DNA from: Bacteroidota bacterium
Lineage (GTDB): Bacteria; Bacteroidota; Bacteroidia; Chitinophagales; Chitinophagaceae
NCBI GenBank assembly: GCA_023418315.1
Contig: JAEZZY010000005.1
Span: forward strand, 1 to 55,699
Reading direction: 5' to 3'
DNA length: 55,699 bases
The position numbers and the translations under genes are program-made. Below are positions 44,044-52,559 of this stretch, in pieces. The number at the start of each line of letters is the position of its first letter. Positions within the stretch are counted from its first letter, which is position 1. The notes beneath the pieces are model-generated. The model saw only the letters and a list, made by a program, of their open reading frames with translations. It was not told where the DNA came from and searched no databases.

Positions 44044-44063
44044 ACCGTTCGGATGCGAACGGT
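44044..44063 (-). terminator. Terminator of second CHU_C protein gene
   Basis: ACCGTTCG (44044-44051) pairs with CGAACGGT (44056-44063) with a 4-nt loop. T-rich sequence follows on the minus strand. Confidence 0.8.
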
Positions 44064-44086
44064 TTTTTTAAATTTGATTTTATCTC

Positions 44087-44621
44087 TTATCGTACCAGCA
44101 TCACATCGCCTTTATAGGTTTCTATTTTTCCTTCCGGCGTAGCCAGTTTGATGATGTATTGGTAAACACCCATATCTTGAGGCTGTCCTCTCCAGCTACC
44201 GTCCCATCCTTGCTTGATGTCCGTGGTACTGAAGATTTCCTGACCCCAGCGATTGAATACTTTAAACTCCTGCAAACGCTGGAAGGTGATGTTGGACACG
44301 CGGAATACATCGTTCTTACCATCTCCGTTAGGCGTAAATGCCGTAGGAACAAACAAGTTGGAACTATAATCAATATCCACCATTACGGAGTCTATTTTCT
44401 TACAACCGTTCTCTCCAATGCCATATACATAGTAAAGCGTAGGTTCTTTAGGCGAAGCCATCGGGTTTACAATGTTGGGATTGGAGAGCGTGGCGCTCGG
44501 TGTCCAGGTATAAAGATAACCGCCGGTAGCCAGTAGCATGATGTCGCTACCGTATTTGATGATGGTGTCATTATTGATAATTTCCACAGGTGGCAACGGA
44601 CGAATTTCATAATCCATGTAC
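44087..44621 (-). repeat. Near-identical 3' block, copy B
   Basis: Partner of 41068-41602. The block ends in both copies just after the codons for YMDYEI. Confidence 0.85.
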
Positions 44622-46996
44622 AGTGTATCTTCGCAATTATCTTTATCTATAAATACCAAAGCATATTTGCTGGTATCCAGCGGTGGCATGGCTATAGGAT
44701 TCGGGATTTTATTCGGATCATCGCAGCCGTCGCAGCTCAATGAAGTAGGTACGGTGAAGGTGTTGGTTGCTTCATCATACTCATACCAGTGTACTGCGGA
44801 GAAAGTACCGCCGGCTACAAGCTGGAAGGGCTCGTACAAACATACGGAGGTATCGGTAGGATAGATGGTATAATCATGAATAGGTACGGTAACGGTAACA
44901 CTGTCAATAATTGGGCAATCACTGCCGCCTACACTGGTTACATAGAACTTTGTCGTTTCGGTAATATAAGCCAATGGGTCTTTTGCGGTAGAATCGGAAA
45001 GGTACAAACCAGGTGTCCAGGTGTATTCAAACGGTTTTACGGGAGAAGGACACCATCCGAGGCGGGTAACCGGCCGGCCGGAATAGAACGCAGTCTGCTC
45101 CGCCGGAGCTCCTTGACAAATACTTGATCCGTTTGAATTGGTATATTCGGCAATAGCGTCTATGCTCCCGGTTTTCAGGATGGCAATGGAAGTTCGGTTT
45201 AAGGTATCAGGCGCGGAAACCGTATAACAAATATCCACTAAAAGGCTTTTAGCCGTATCCCAGTCAAACGGTACATCTAAAGTGAAATCATTCCACCCTG
45301 CCACGGGGACAAATGGTGCGGGCGCAGTATAGACAACACTGCTGGTCGCTTCAAAAATTCCGCCTATGGAACTGCGATCCGTACAAGTCAGAGAAATGGT
45401 GAAACTATCTATGGTAGGTATGCCTACATCTTCTACATCAAATCCAATACTGCTCAGTGTTCCGTACCTCAAGCCGGAGTAGTACATGTCTTCTTTTTTG
45501 AGAAGGTATTGGATATGACCTGAGCTATGCTGTGTACCAAACGGATTGTTCATAGTGGAAGTATCGCCATAGTTTTGAAGCAGCGGTTCCGTATGGAGTG
45601 TTCTTACCTCATAGATTTTGGAGGAAGCGCATCCCCCTGTTGTATTAGCACCGCATTGCGTAGGGGTAAGCGGTAGCGACCCGGTAATCTGCAAATCAAG
45701 CTGTGTATAGCCGGGGTGGCAGAATACAAAATCGTCTATAGCATCTATCGTATTGTCGTTTATGCCCACATTGATGGTTTTGGTACGGAAGCAACCGTTA
45801 TCATCCGTTACTTTTACGGTGTAGATATTGGATGTGGGATTTGTAGCTGTAGGAGCGGAGCAATTGGTACAACTCAACGTACCGACATTCAATTCTGTCC
45901 ATTGATAAGTAAGCGCGCCTACACCTCCCTGTGCATTCGCGTTTAGCTGAATACCAGTATTAGGCTCAGCGCAAGATATTTCTCCTAAGGGGTCTAAACT
46001 GATGTTGGCTAAAGGAATAGTGGTGAGCGTATCAGGGCAGTTGCTTACAGAAGGATAAGGTATCATTTCCACATGGTAGGATTGCGTATTTGTATTATTA
46101 GGGAAATATTTTACAATTCGCCCCGTATCTACTATTTGGGTATAGTTCTGATCCCACCAGTTATAGGTCATATATCCCTCCGGTGCGGTAAGCACTATCC
46201 CTTCTCTATCTAAATTACAATCCACTACCACTGCTTTAAATTCTCCGCAATCTATCAGATCAAAATATCCATAACCAAAGTGACCCCCTAATGAGCAATC
46301 CCCTGTAGTAATAGTTAATTTGACTGTTTGACCTGCAGCCCCCGAAATATTAAGAACAGATTTTGTCCAAGGTTTGTATCTCACTACAATATTAGTTGGG
46401 GTTATTGTGTCATAAAAACCCGGTAATCCCGGAGCTGCAATATAATTCTGATCGTAACAACCATCTTTTAGAGGGGTACCAGTTGCAGAGTCTGTAACTT
46501 CTAATGTGAAACGAGGCTGTTCATAATCAGAATGCCCCGGATCATTCAATACAATAGCATACATATAGTTTATGCTGTAGGTATTTAATCCGGCAGGTAC
46601 ATTTATGTAAAAGGAAACCGATTCAGCCCCATTCGAAGAATTATCATCACCGAGTTTCAATGAATAATTACCACCTCCGGGAGCTACTACAGGAAAATGC
46701 CCCCAAGGGTCATTAGGCATTGTAGCATCTGTTATAGTGTGCCTACCTGTTACAAATCCTGGGTAAGGAGTTGTAATATATGATTGGGTAGTGGGAGGGA
46801 CTTGACCTGATAGAATTAGACTTACGCCTCCCGTATCAGATCCTGGTCCACCACCTCGTGCAGCTGTCCATCCTGTAGTATCGTTCAATTCCCAGTCTAA
46901 GTTTAACGGACAAGGAATAGCCTGCGAAAAACCCTGAAAAGAACCCAGCAACAAAGCTGCTAAGGCCATTGTAAATGAAATAAACGTTTTTTTCAT
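44087..46996 (-). CDS. Secreted T9SS type B (CHU_C) protein, paralogue 2
   Basis: 969 residues with the same domain order as paralogue 1. Signal peptide MKKTFISFTMALAALLLGSF..., then an N-terminal module starting CPLNLDWELNDTTGW and running through YKPWTKSVLNISGAAGQTVKL and GHFGYGYFDLIDC. Ig-like part GGVGALTYQWTEL, middle domain DMYYSGLRYGTL, and CHU_C from ~880 to DVMLVR. The N-terminal 790 residues are clearly homologous to paralogue 1 but well diverged. The last ~178 are almost identical. It is probably exported by T9SS and displayed on the surface. The genes are separated by ~139 bp including a terminator, so they are separate transcription units or attenuated. Confidence 0.9.
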   Translation of the reverse strand: MKKTFISFTMALAALLLGSFQGFSQAIPCPLNLDWELNDTTGWTAARGGGPGSDTGGVSLILSGQVPPTTQSYITTPYPGFVTGRHTITDATMPNDPWGHFPVVAPGGGNYSLKLGDDNSSNGAESVSFYINVPAGLNTYSINYMYAIVLNDPGHSDYEQPRFTLEVTDSATGTPLKDGCYDQNYIAAPGLPGFYDTITPTNIVVRYKPWTKSVLNISGAAGQTVKLTITTGDCSLGGHFGYGYFDLIDCGEFKAVVVDCNLDREGIVLTAPEGYMTYNWWDQNYTQIVDTGRIVKYFPNNTNTQSYHVEMIPYPSVSNCPDTLTTIPLANISLDPLGEISCAEPNTGIQLNANAQGGVGALTYQWTELNVGTLSCTNCSAPTATNPTSNIYTVKVTDDNGCFRTKTINVGINDNTIDAIDDFVFCHPGYTQLDLQITGSLPLTPTQCGANTTGGCASSKIYEVRTLHTEPLLQNYGDTSTMNNPFGTQHSSGHIQYLLKKEDMYYSGLRYGTLSSIGFDVEDVGIPTIDSFTISLTCTDRSSIGGIFEATSSVVYTAPAPFVPVAGWNDFTLDVPFDWDTAKSLLVDICYTVSAPDTLNRTSIAILKTGSIDAIAEYTNSNGSSICQGAPAEQTAFYSGRPVTRLGWCPSPVKPFEYTWTPGLYLSDSTAKDPLAYITETTKFYVTSVGGSDCPIIDSVTVTVPIHDYTIYPTDTSVCLYEPFQLVAGGTFSAVHWYEYDEATNTFTVPTSLSCDGCDDPNKIPNPIAMPPLDTSKYALVFIDKDNCEDTLYMDYEIRPLPPVEIINNDTIIKYGSDIMLLATGGYLYTWTPSATLSNPNIVNPMASPKEPTLYYVYGIGENGCKKIDSVMVDIDYSSNLFVPTAFTPNGDGKNDVFRVSNITFQRLQEFKVFNRWGQEIFSTTDIKQGWDGSWRGQPQDMGVYQYIIKLATPEGKIETYKGDVMLVR

Positions 46997-47165
46997 GAAA
47001 AAGATTTCAAAAACTGATTTTATGAAATGGTACTATCGTTTTTGTTTGTTATAAAACGAAGCCAACTTAGCAAATTTAATATTTATTGCCAAATTATTGC
47101 AGTAAAAAAGACGGGAAATAACAGAATCCGGTTGGGGAGAATTTGAATGTTAGCTTCCCTCCCTC

Positions 47166-47198
47166 TTGCCCTTCTCATTTCCCGAAGTCCTATATTTG
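47166..47198 (+). promoter_or_regulatory. Promoter of hutI
   Basis: TTG (47166-47168), a 22-nt spacer and TATATTTG (47191-47198), ending 20 nt before the ATG at 47219. It lies inside the frame of a longer alternative start at 47147, which argues against that start. Confidence 0.6.
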
Positions 47199-47218
47199 TT
47201 TCAAAAGAAAAGAACTCC

Positions 47219-48463
47219 ATGCAACATTTACTCATCACCAACATCGGCAGGCTCTACGGCGTGGAGCAGGAAGGAGCCGAAAAGCCTTTCCGCAAAGGGA
47301 AAGAACTTTCCGAACTGCCCTCAATAGAAAACGCATGGTTGTTTCTGGAAAATGAATACATCCACAGCTTTGGGCGTATGAGCGATATGGATTTCGTACA
47401 TGCCGAAGATGTTTATGATGCCGAAGGACGCTCGGTATTACCTGCCTGGGTGGATAGCCATACGCACCTCGTCTTTGCCGCCACCCGCGAATCGGAATTT
47501 GTGGATCGCATAAACGGGCTGAGCTATGAAGAAATAGCCCGGCGCGGCGGCGGCATTCTCAATTCTGCAAAAAAAATGCAGGAGATGGAAGAGCAGGAAC
47601 TATATGAACAAAGCCTGCAACGCCTGCAAAACCTTATCGCCCATGGCACCGGCGCTATAGAAATAAAAAGCGGCTATGGATTAAGCCTTTCAAGCGAATT
47701 GAAAATGCTACGCGTTATCCGCCGGCTGAAAGAAACGGCAGACATTCCGGTGAAAGCAAGTTTTCTTGCCGCGCACACCTACCCTATGGAGTTTCGGGAA
47801 AATCATGAGGGCTATATCCGCCTCATTATAGACAAGATGCTGCCTATGGTGGCGGACGAAGGTCTCGCCGACTATATGGATGTGTTTTGCGAACAAGGTT
47901 TTTTTAATGTGGAAGAAACGGAGCGCTTGCTGGAAGCAGGATGGAAATACGGGCTGAAGCCTAAGATACATGCCAATCAACTGCATCGCAGCGGCGGCGT
48001 GCAAACCGGCATTAAGCATCATGCCGTAAGTGTGGACCATCTGGAAAGCCTGGGCGAAGAAGAAATAACTGCCTTGCAAAACAGCAAAACCATTCCGGTG
48101 CTGCTGCCCGGTGCTGCATTTTTTCTGGGAATGCACTACCCGCCTGCCCGCAAGCTGATAGAAGCAGATTTGCCCGTTTGCCTCGCTACGGATTATAATC
48201 CCGGCACTTGCCCTTCGGGAAATATTCCCTTATTGCTCACCATCGCCTGCACACAAATGAAGATGACACCCGAAGAAGCCGTAAACGCCATCACCATCAA
48301 TGGTGCAGCCGCTTTGGAAATGAACCGGGAGCTGGGCTCTATAGCCGCAGGCAAAAGAGCCAATCTGATTATCAGCCATAAAATAGCTTCTCTTGCCTAT
48401 ATTCCCTATGATTATGGGAATAACCCCGTGGCACGGATGGTGCTGAACGGAAGGCTGATGTGA
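47219..48463 (+). CDS. hutI: Imidazolonepropionase
   Basis: 414 residues from the ATG at 47219. HutI hydrolyses imidazolonepropionate to N-formimino-glutamate, the third step of histidine degradation. It is an amidohydrolase barrel with its metal-site motifs: VDSHTHLVFAATRESEF, FLAAHTYPMEF, IHANQLHRSGGVQ, SVDHLES and LATDYNPGTCPSGN. The length is typical (~410). No other hut genes are in the window, so the pathway is dispersed here. It converges with rnhA with a single base between stop codons. Confidence 0.95.
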   Translation: MQHLLITNIGRLYGVEQEGAEKPFRKGKELSELPSIENAWLFLENEYIHSFGRMSDMDFVHAEDVYDAEGRSVLPAWVDSHTHLVFAATRESEFVDRINGLSYEEIARRGGGILNSAKKMQEMEEQELYEQSLQRLQNLIAHGTGAIEIKSGYGLSLSSELKMLRVIRRLKETADIPVKASFLAAHTYPMEFRENHEGYIRLIIDKMLPMVADEGLADYMDVFCEQGFFNVEETERLLEAGWKYGLKPKIHANQLHRSGGVQTGIKHHAVSVDHLESLGEEEITALQNSKTIPVLLPGAAFFLGMHYPPARKLIEADLPVCLATDYNPGTCPSGNIPLLLTIACTQMKMTPEEAVNAITINGAAALEMNRELGSIAAGKRANLIISHKIASLAYIPYDYGNNPVARMVLNGRLM

Positions 48464-48464
48464 G

Positions 48465-48947
48465 TTATAATAAATGATTCTTGTTCATCTGCATTTTTTC
48501 ATACCCCTCGTCTATCAACAGATTGCCGCTATCTGCAGCCTGCGTAGCCAGCTGGTCGCAGCGGTTGTTGTAAGGATTGTTGGCATGTCCTTTTACCCAC
48601 ACCAATTTGACCCGGTGTTTTTGGGCGAGTTTATAATATTGCATCCATAAATCGGGATTTTTTTTGTCTTTAAATCCTTTTTTTATCCAGCTATAAAGCC
48701 ATCCTTTTTCTACGGCATCCACCACATAGGAGCTGTCGCTATAAACGATAATATCCAATCCTTCTTTCTTGAGCTGCTGCAAGGCTACGATGACCGCCAT
48801 CAGCTCCATGCGGTTGTTGGTCGTGCGTCGGAAACCCTGCGAAAATTCTTTTTGCACCTCACCCCATTTCATGATGATGCCGTAGCCGCCGGGACCGGGG
48901 TTTCCCCGCGCTGCGCCGTCTGTGTATATGATGAGTTGTTTTTCCAT
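48465..48947 (-). CDS. rnhA: Ribonuclease HI
   Basis: 160 residues. It cuts the RNA strand of RNA-DNA hybrids during replication and repair. Active-site residues are in place: D10 in IYTDGAARGNPG, E48 in NNRMELMAV, D71 in VYSDSSYVV, and D131 in NNRCDQLA, with H121 in VKGHANNPYN. The helix containing GWLYSWIKKGFKDKKNPDLW is the basic substrate-binding handle. A TATTTTTG box (minus strand, 48974-48981) lies 26 nt upstream and interleaves with the mqnA promoter. Confidence 0.96.
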   Translation of the reverse strand: MEKQLIIYTDGAARGNPGPGGYGIIMKWGEVQKEFSQGFRRTTNNRMELMAVIVALQQLKKEGLDIIVYSDSSYVVDAVEKGWLYSWIKKGFKDKKNPDLWMQYYKLAQKHRVKLVWVKGHANNPYNNRCDQLATQAADSGNLLIDEGYEKMQMNKNHLL

Positions 48948-48968
48948 GGTGGCATAGCCCTATCTTTG
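48936..48968 (+). promoter_or_regulatory. Promoter of mqnA
   Basis: TTG (48936-48938), a 22-nt spacer and TATCTTTG (48961-48968), ending 18 nt before the TTG start at 48987. It overlaps the 5' end of divergent rnhA, whose own box is at 48974-48981. Confidence 0.6.
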
Positions 48969-48986
48969 CCCTCCAAAAATAGAGTC

Positions 48987-49721
48987 TTGAAACGCAAAAT
49001 AAAAGTGGGCGGGGTAAGCTATCTCAATACCAAACCCCTGTTATACGGCATTACCCGAAGCCCTATCCTGCAGGAAATAGAACTGAGCATGGAATATCCT
49101 TCCTTATTAGCCAAGCAATTAAAAGAAGAAACCATAGACATAGCGCTGATGCCGGTAGCCGCTATGAAAGACATGGATGATGTCTATATCGTGAGTGATT
49201 ACGGCATAGCCGCAGACGGTGAGGTGGCTTCGGTATGTTTGTTTAGCCAAGTGCCTATGGAAGCGATAACGCAGGTCTATCTCGATTATCAATCGCGTAC
49301 ATCGGTGAAGCTGGCGGAAGTGTTGCTGAAAGAATATTGGAAAAAAGAAGTCCATTTTCTCCCCGCCACAGAACATTATATCGAATACATCCGGGATACC
49401 AAAGCCGGCGTCATTATCGGCGACCGCGCGTTGAAGCAACTGAGTAATTTCAACTATGTCTATGACCTTGCCAAAGCATGGAAAGACTTTACCGGCTTGC
49501 CTTTTGTATTTGCTGCATGGATAGCACGTAAGGAATTGCCTCAGGAATTTATAAACGCATTCAATGAAGCCAATAAAGAGGGATTGAACCATATTGACGA
49601 AGTGGTGGCGCAAAACCCTTTCCCTTATTTCGACCTGAAAAAATATTATACGCAGAATATTCATTATTGGCTAAGCCAAGAAAAAAAAACCGGGCTGCAG
49701 CGATTTTTACAAATGCTTTGA
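48987..49721 (+). CDS. mqnA: Chorismate dehydratase (futalosine-pathway menaquinone synthesis)
   Basis: 244 residues from a TTG at 48987 (KRKIKVGGVSYLNTKPLLYG). No ATG is available, and the upstream frame runs through the promoter and rnhA. MqnA dehydrates chorismate to 3-enolpyruvoyl-benzoate, the entry to the futalosine menaquinone route. The two-lobe binding-protein fold shows in DIALMPVAAMKDMDD, YLDYQSRTSVKLAEVLL and IEYIRDTKAGVIIGDRAL, then LPFVFAAWIAR. Other mqn genes are not in the window. Confidence 0.9.
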   Translation: MKRKIKVGGVSYLNTKPLLYGITRSPILQEIELSMEYPSLLAKQLKEETIDIALMPVAAMKDMDDVYIVSDYGIAADGEVASVCLFSQVPMEAITQVYLDYQSRTSVKLAEVLLKEYWKKEVHFLPATEHYIEYIRDTKAGVIIGDRALKQLSNFNYVYDLAKAWKDFTGLPFVFAAWIARKELPQEFINAFNEANKEGLNHIDEVVAQNPFPYFDLKKYYTQNIHYWLSQEKKTGLQRFLQML

Positions 49722-49847
49722 GGATAGTTGACCATCGCGTCTTTGCATGGCAAAAAACGATAGCAAGTATTTTGTGCATTTATAGGGATATACCCTGTGC
49801 CGGAAGCGCTTCATCTTTTATACATTTACAATTCATTCTTACCGTAA

Positions 49848-50705
49848 ATGAAGCAGCAAATAGAACTCATCGAATGTCCGCGCGATGCCATGCAGGGGTG
49901 GAAACATTTTATCCCTACCGAAACAAAAATCGCATATCTCAATCAACTGCTGAAATGCGGTTTTGATGTGCTTGATTTCGGGTCTTTTGTTTCCCCTAAA
50001 GCCATTCCCCAATTAGCCGATACCAAAGAAGTACTTCGGCAACTGGATCTTTCCACCACTTCTACCAAACTCCTCGCCATCATTGCCAATACGCGCGGCG
50101 CAGAGGAAGGCGTGGTGTATGATGAAATCCATTACCTCGGTTTTCCCTTTTCTATTTCCGAAACTTTTCAACTGCGTAATACCAACAAGACTATTGCACA
50201 ATCGCTGGCGCAGGTAGAGGAAATACAAACCCTTTGCACCAAGCATCAGAAAGAACTGGTCATTTATATTTCGATGGGTTTCGGCAATCCTTATAACGAC
50301 CCCTATAATGCCGAAGTGGCGATTAACTGGGTTCATCAACTTTCACAGCTCGGCATCCACAACTTTGCTATGTCGGACACGGTAGGCGTGGCAAAGCCGG
50401 ATATTATTCATTCTATTTTTGAACACCTGCTCCGCGAATTTCCTCATCTGCATATCGGTGCGCATTTTCATTCCACGCCTACAACCTGGGAAGAAAAAAT
50501 ACAAGCTGCTTACCACAGCGGTTGCCGCCGCTACGATAGCGCGCTGAAAGGAATCGGCGGCTGCCCTATGGCGGCAGATGAACTCACCGGAAACATCGCT
50601 ACCGAAAACATCCTCGGCTGGTGTGCCCAACAAAATATTCCTCTGAACATCAACAAAGAAGCCTTTGCCGAAGCCATGATGATGGCGGGAAGTGTATTTG
50701 TATAG
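49848..50705 (+). CDS. Hydroxymethylglutaryl-CoA lyase-like enzyme
   Basis: 285 residues of the HMGL-like TIM-barrel family. The N-terminal motif ECPRDAMQG supplies R12-D13. Metal histidines lie in GAHFHSTPTTW (the usual HxH), and the flexible loop cysteine in GIGGCPMAADELTGN. HMG-CoA lyase cleaves HMG-CoA to acetyl-CoA and acetoacetate, the last step of leucine degradation. The N-terminal PRDAMQ and HFHST differ from textbook PRDGLQ and HCHDT, so a related aldol-lyase activity is possible. No leucine-degradation genes flank it. Confidence 0.82.
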   Translation: MKQQIELIECPRDAMQGWKHFIPTETKIAYLNQLLKCGFDVLDFGSFVSPKAIPQLADTKEVLRQLDLSTTSTKLLAIIANTRGAEEGVVYDEIHYLGFPFSISETFQLRNTNKTIAQSLAQVEEIQTLCTKHQKELVIYISMGFGNPYNDPYNAEVAINWVHQLSQLGIHNFAMSDTVGVAKPDIIHSIFEHLLREFPHLHIGAHFHSTPTTWEEKIQAAYHSGCRRYDSALKGIGGCPMAADELTGNIATENILGWCAQQNIPLNINKEAFAEAMMMAGSVFV

Positions 50706-50864
50706 GGATAAATAATGCGTGGATGCTATAGGAACAGGATTATTCCTGATATATTCAAACCTGCCCGAAAGGAATAAGGAACGGATAACCTCATGGTAAA
50801 AAAGACGAATAAATAAAACCCAAGTCTTCTCTTCCGAATTTGAAATAGCCCCTACATTTGCAGC

Positions 50865-51968
50865 ATGGCAGCATACAGCAACGCGCAGGCTATACGTGCG
50901 TTATTCACCGCAAGTCTTCAATCCATTTTAAAAAGCCCTTCCGCTATATTTTTCAGTATTGCCTTCCCTCTTATTTTCATTCTGGTATTCGGCTTCCTGG
51001 GCGGCGGGGGCAGTTATAGCTTGTCGGTAGCGCCGGCGCTGCATACCGATACCGACAATCCGCTTTTTCAAACCCTAAAGAATGTGCCCGCGCTGAGATG
51101 GAAAGAGGCTTCTACACAAGAAGATATAGACCGGCTGATGAAGGAAGGTGAATTGGTGGCAACTATAGGCGTACGGGAAAATCCCGAAGGTGCCGCTTCA
51201 CGCCATACTCTTTTTATACACGGTGCCTCTTCGCAAATGGATAAGCTGCAACAACTACAATCCATCCTCCACAGCGTCATCCAATCGCAAGACCCGGAAA
51301 TCATGCGGCGCGCCAATGCCATAGCGGCTATAGACCTGAGCGTGGAGCAGGTGCGGGAGTTTAAGATGATTGATTTTATCCTGCCGGGGCAACTGGGTTT
51401 TTCGCTGCTGGCGGCGGGCGTGTTCGGCACTGCGTTCGTCTTTTTCAATCTCCGTCAAACCTTAGTCTTAAAACGCTTTTTCGCCACACCGGTGCGCAAA
51501 TCGTCTATCGTGCTCAGCGAAGGATTTTCACGGATGTTTTTTCAAATGACCGGCGCCATTATCATCATTGCCGTAGGACATTTTTTATTTGGCTTTACGT
51601 TAGTGAAAGGATGGCAAACCTTTTTCCAGATGCTTTTTCTCTGCGGGCTGGCGATGATGGTGTTTATGGGATTCGGTTTTTTGGTAAGCAGCTTAGTGAA
51701 AAATGAAACGAGCATTCCGCCGTTTTCCAACCTGATAACCTTACCACAATTTCTGCTTGCCGGCACTTTTTTTTCCATTGATAATTTCCCCAAATGGCTG
51801 CAACCGATTTGTAAGGCCTTGCCGCTTACCTACCTCAACGATGCACTGCGCAAAACCGCATTTGACGGCGCCGGGCTATGGGAAGTGAAATGGGATATAT
51901 TCATCCTCCTGCTGTGGGGCATAGCGGTGTATGGTGTTACCGCCAAGGTATTTAAATGGGAAGAATAA
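50865..51968 (+). CDS. ABC-2 type transporter permease
   Basis: 367 residues. One N-terminal membrane helix (~28-46, IFFSIAFPLIFILVFGFLGGGG) is followed by an extracytoplasmic domain (~50-165). Five membrane helices follow, with the ABC-2 signature around PPFSNLITLPQFLLAGTFFSIDNFPKWLQPICKALPLTYLNDALR. It is similar to YhhJ/DrrB-type exporter permeases. No ATP-binding protein gene is adjacent, so the partner is elsewhere. A TACATTTG box ends only 4 nt before the ATG, so the transcript may be leaderless or the box unused. Confidence 0.9.
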   Translation: MAAYSNAQAIRALFTASLQSILKSPSAIFFSIAFPLIFILVFGFLGGGGSYSLSVAPALHTDTDNPLFQTLKNVPALRWKEASTQEDIDRLMKEGELVATIGVRENPEGAASRHTLFIHGASSQMDKLQQLQSILHSVIQSQDPEIMRRANAIAAIDLSVEQVREFKMIDFILPGQLGFSLLAAGVFGTAFVFFNLRQTLVLKRFFATPVRKSSIVLSEGFSRMFFQMTGAIIIIAVGHFLFGFTLVKGWQTFFQMLFLCGLAMMVFMGFGFLVSSLVKNETSIPPFSNLITLPQFLLAGTFFSIDNFPKWLQPICKALPLTYLNDALRKTAFDGAGLWEVKWDIFILLLWGIAVYGVTAKVFKWEE

Positions 51969-52016
51969 GGGAAAATCAGCTTTTACAAGGAACAGCGGGA
52001 GCTTGGGTTCTGCATT

Positions 52017-52556
52017 TCATCCCTTAGCCAGCGCACACAACTGTAAGGTGGTATTCCAGTTTCTTGTTGTAGCAACTATTTTCAGCTTTGCCTCAAAAAA
52101 ATTATTGTTGATTTTAGTTGTTCCATAGCCCTTATCACAATAAATATAGATGGCGTTGTTCGTAACCGCAAATTGATCCGGTGCAAAATCCGTTTCCTTC
52201 AGTTTCCTAAGCCGCTCTTCCTCCGCAACAGGCGTGATCAGAAAAGCTATATAGACCTTCTCCTTTGCACTCAACGGCTGTGAAAACGGATTTTCGGCAA
52301 TGATTCGTTCTATATCCGGCAGGGTAAGATGCACTACGCGCACTTCATAGCCGTATGTTTCTTTCATCTTCTTTTCCACCATCTGCGAGAGCTTCTCCGG
52401 CTTTGTTTTTTTGTATTGAAAAAGCACATTCCCGCTTTGGATATAGGTTCGTACGTTTTTAAAACCCAGCGATTCGTAAAGGATTTTCAACTCTTTCATA
52501 GGCACTTGCTTCTTGCCTACGTTGATACCGCGCAAGAGCGAAATATAGGTTTCCAT
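52017..52556 (-). CDS. DUF1697 family protein
   Basis: 179 residues. The N-terminus METYISLLRGINVGKKQVPMKELK and TYIQSGNVLFQ are diagnostic of DUF1697, a ferredoxin-like-fold family of unknown function common in bacteria. VYIAFLITP and YGTTKINNNFFEAKLK mark the C-terminal half. It starts 3 nt after the stop of the upstream serine-hydrolase gene on the same strand, so the two form an operon. It is probably cytoplasmic. Nothing in the sequence suggests a specific reaction. Confidence 0.92.
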   Translation of the reverse strand: METYISLLRGINVGKKQVPMKELKILYESLGFKNVRTYIQSGNVLFQYKKTKPEKLSQMVEKKMKETYGYEVRVVHLTLPDIERIIAENPFSQPLSAKEKVYIAFLITPVAEEERLRKLKETDFAPDQFAVTNNAIYIYCDKGYGTTKINNNFFEAKLKIVATTRNWNTTLQLCALAKG

Positions 52557-52559
52557 GTT

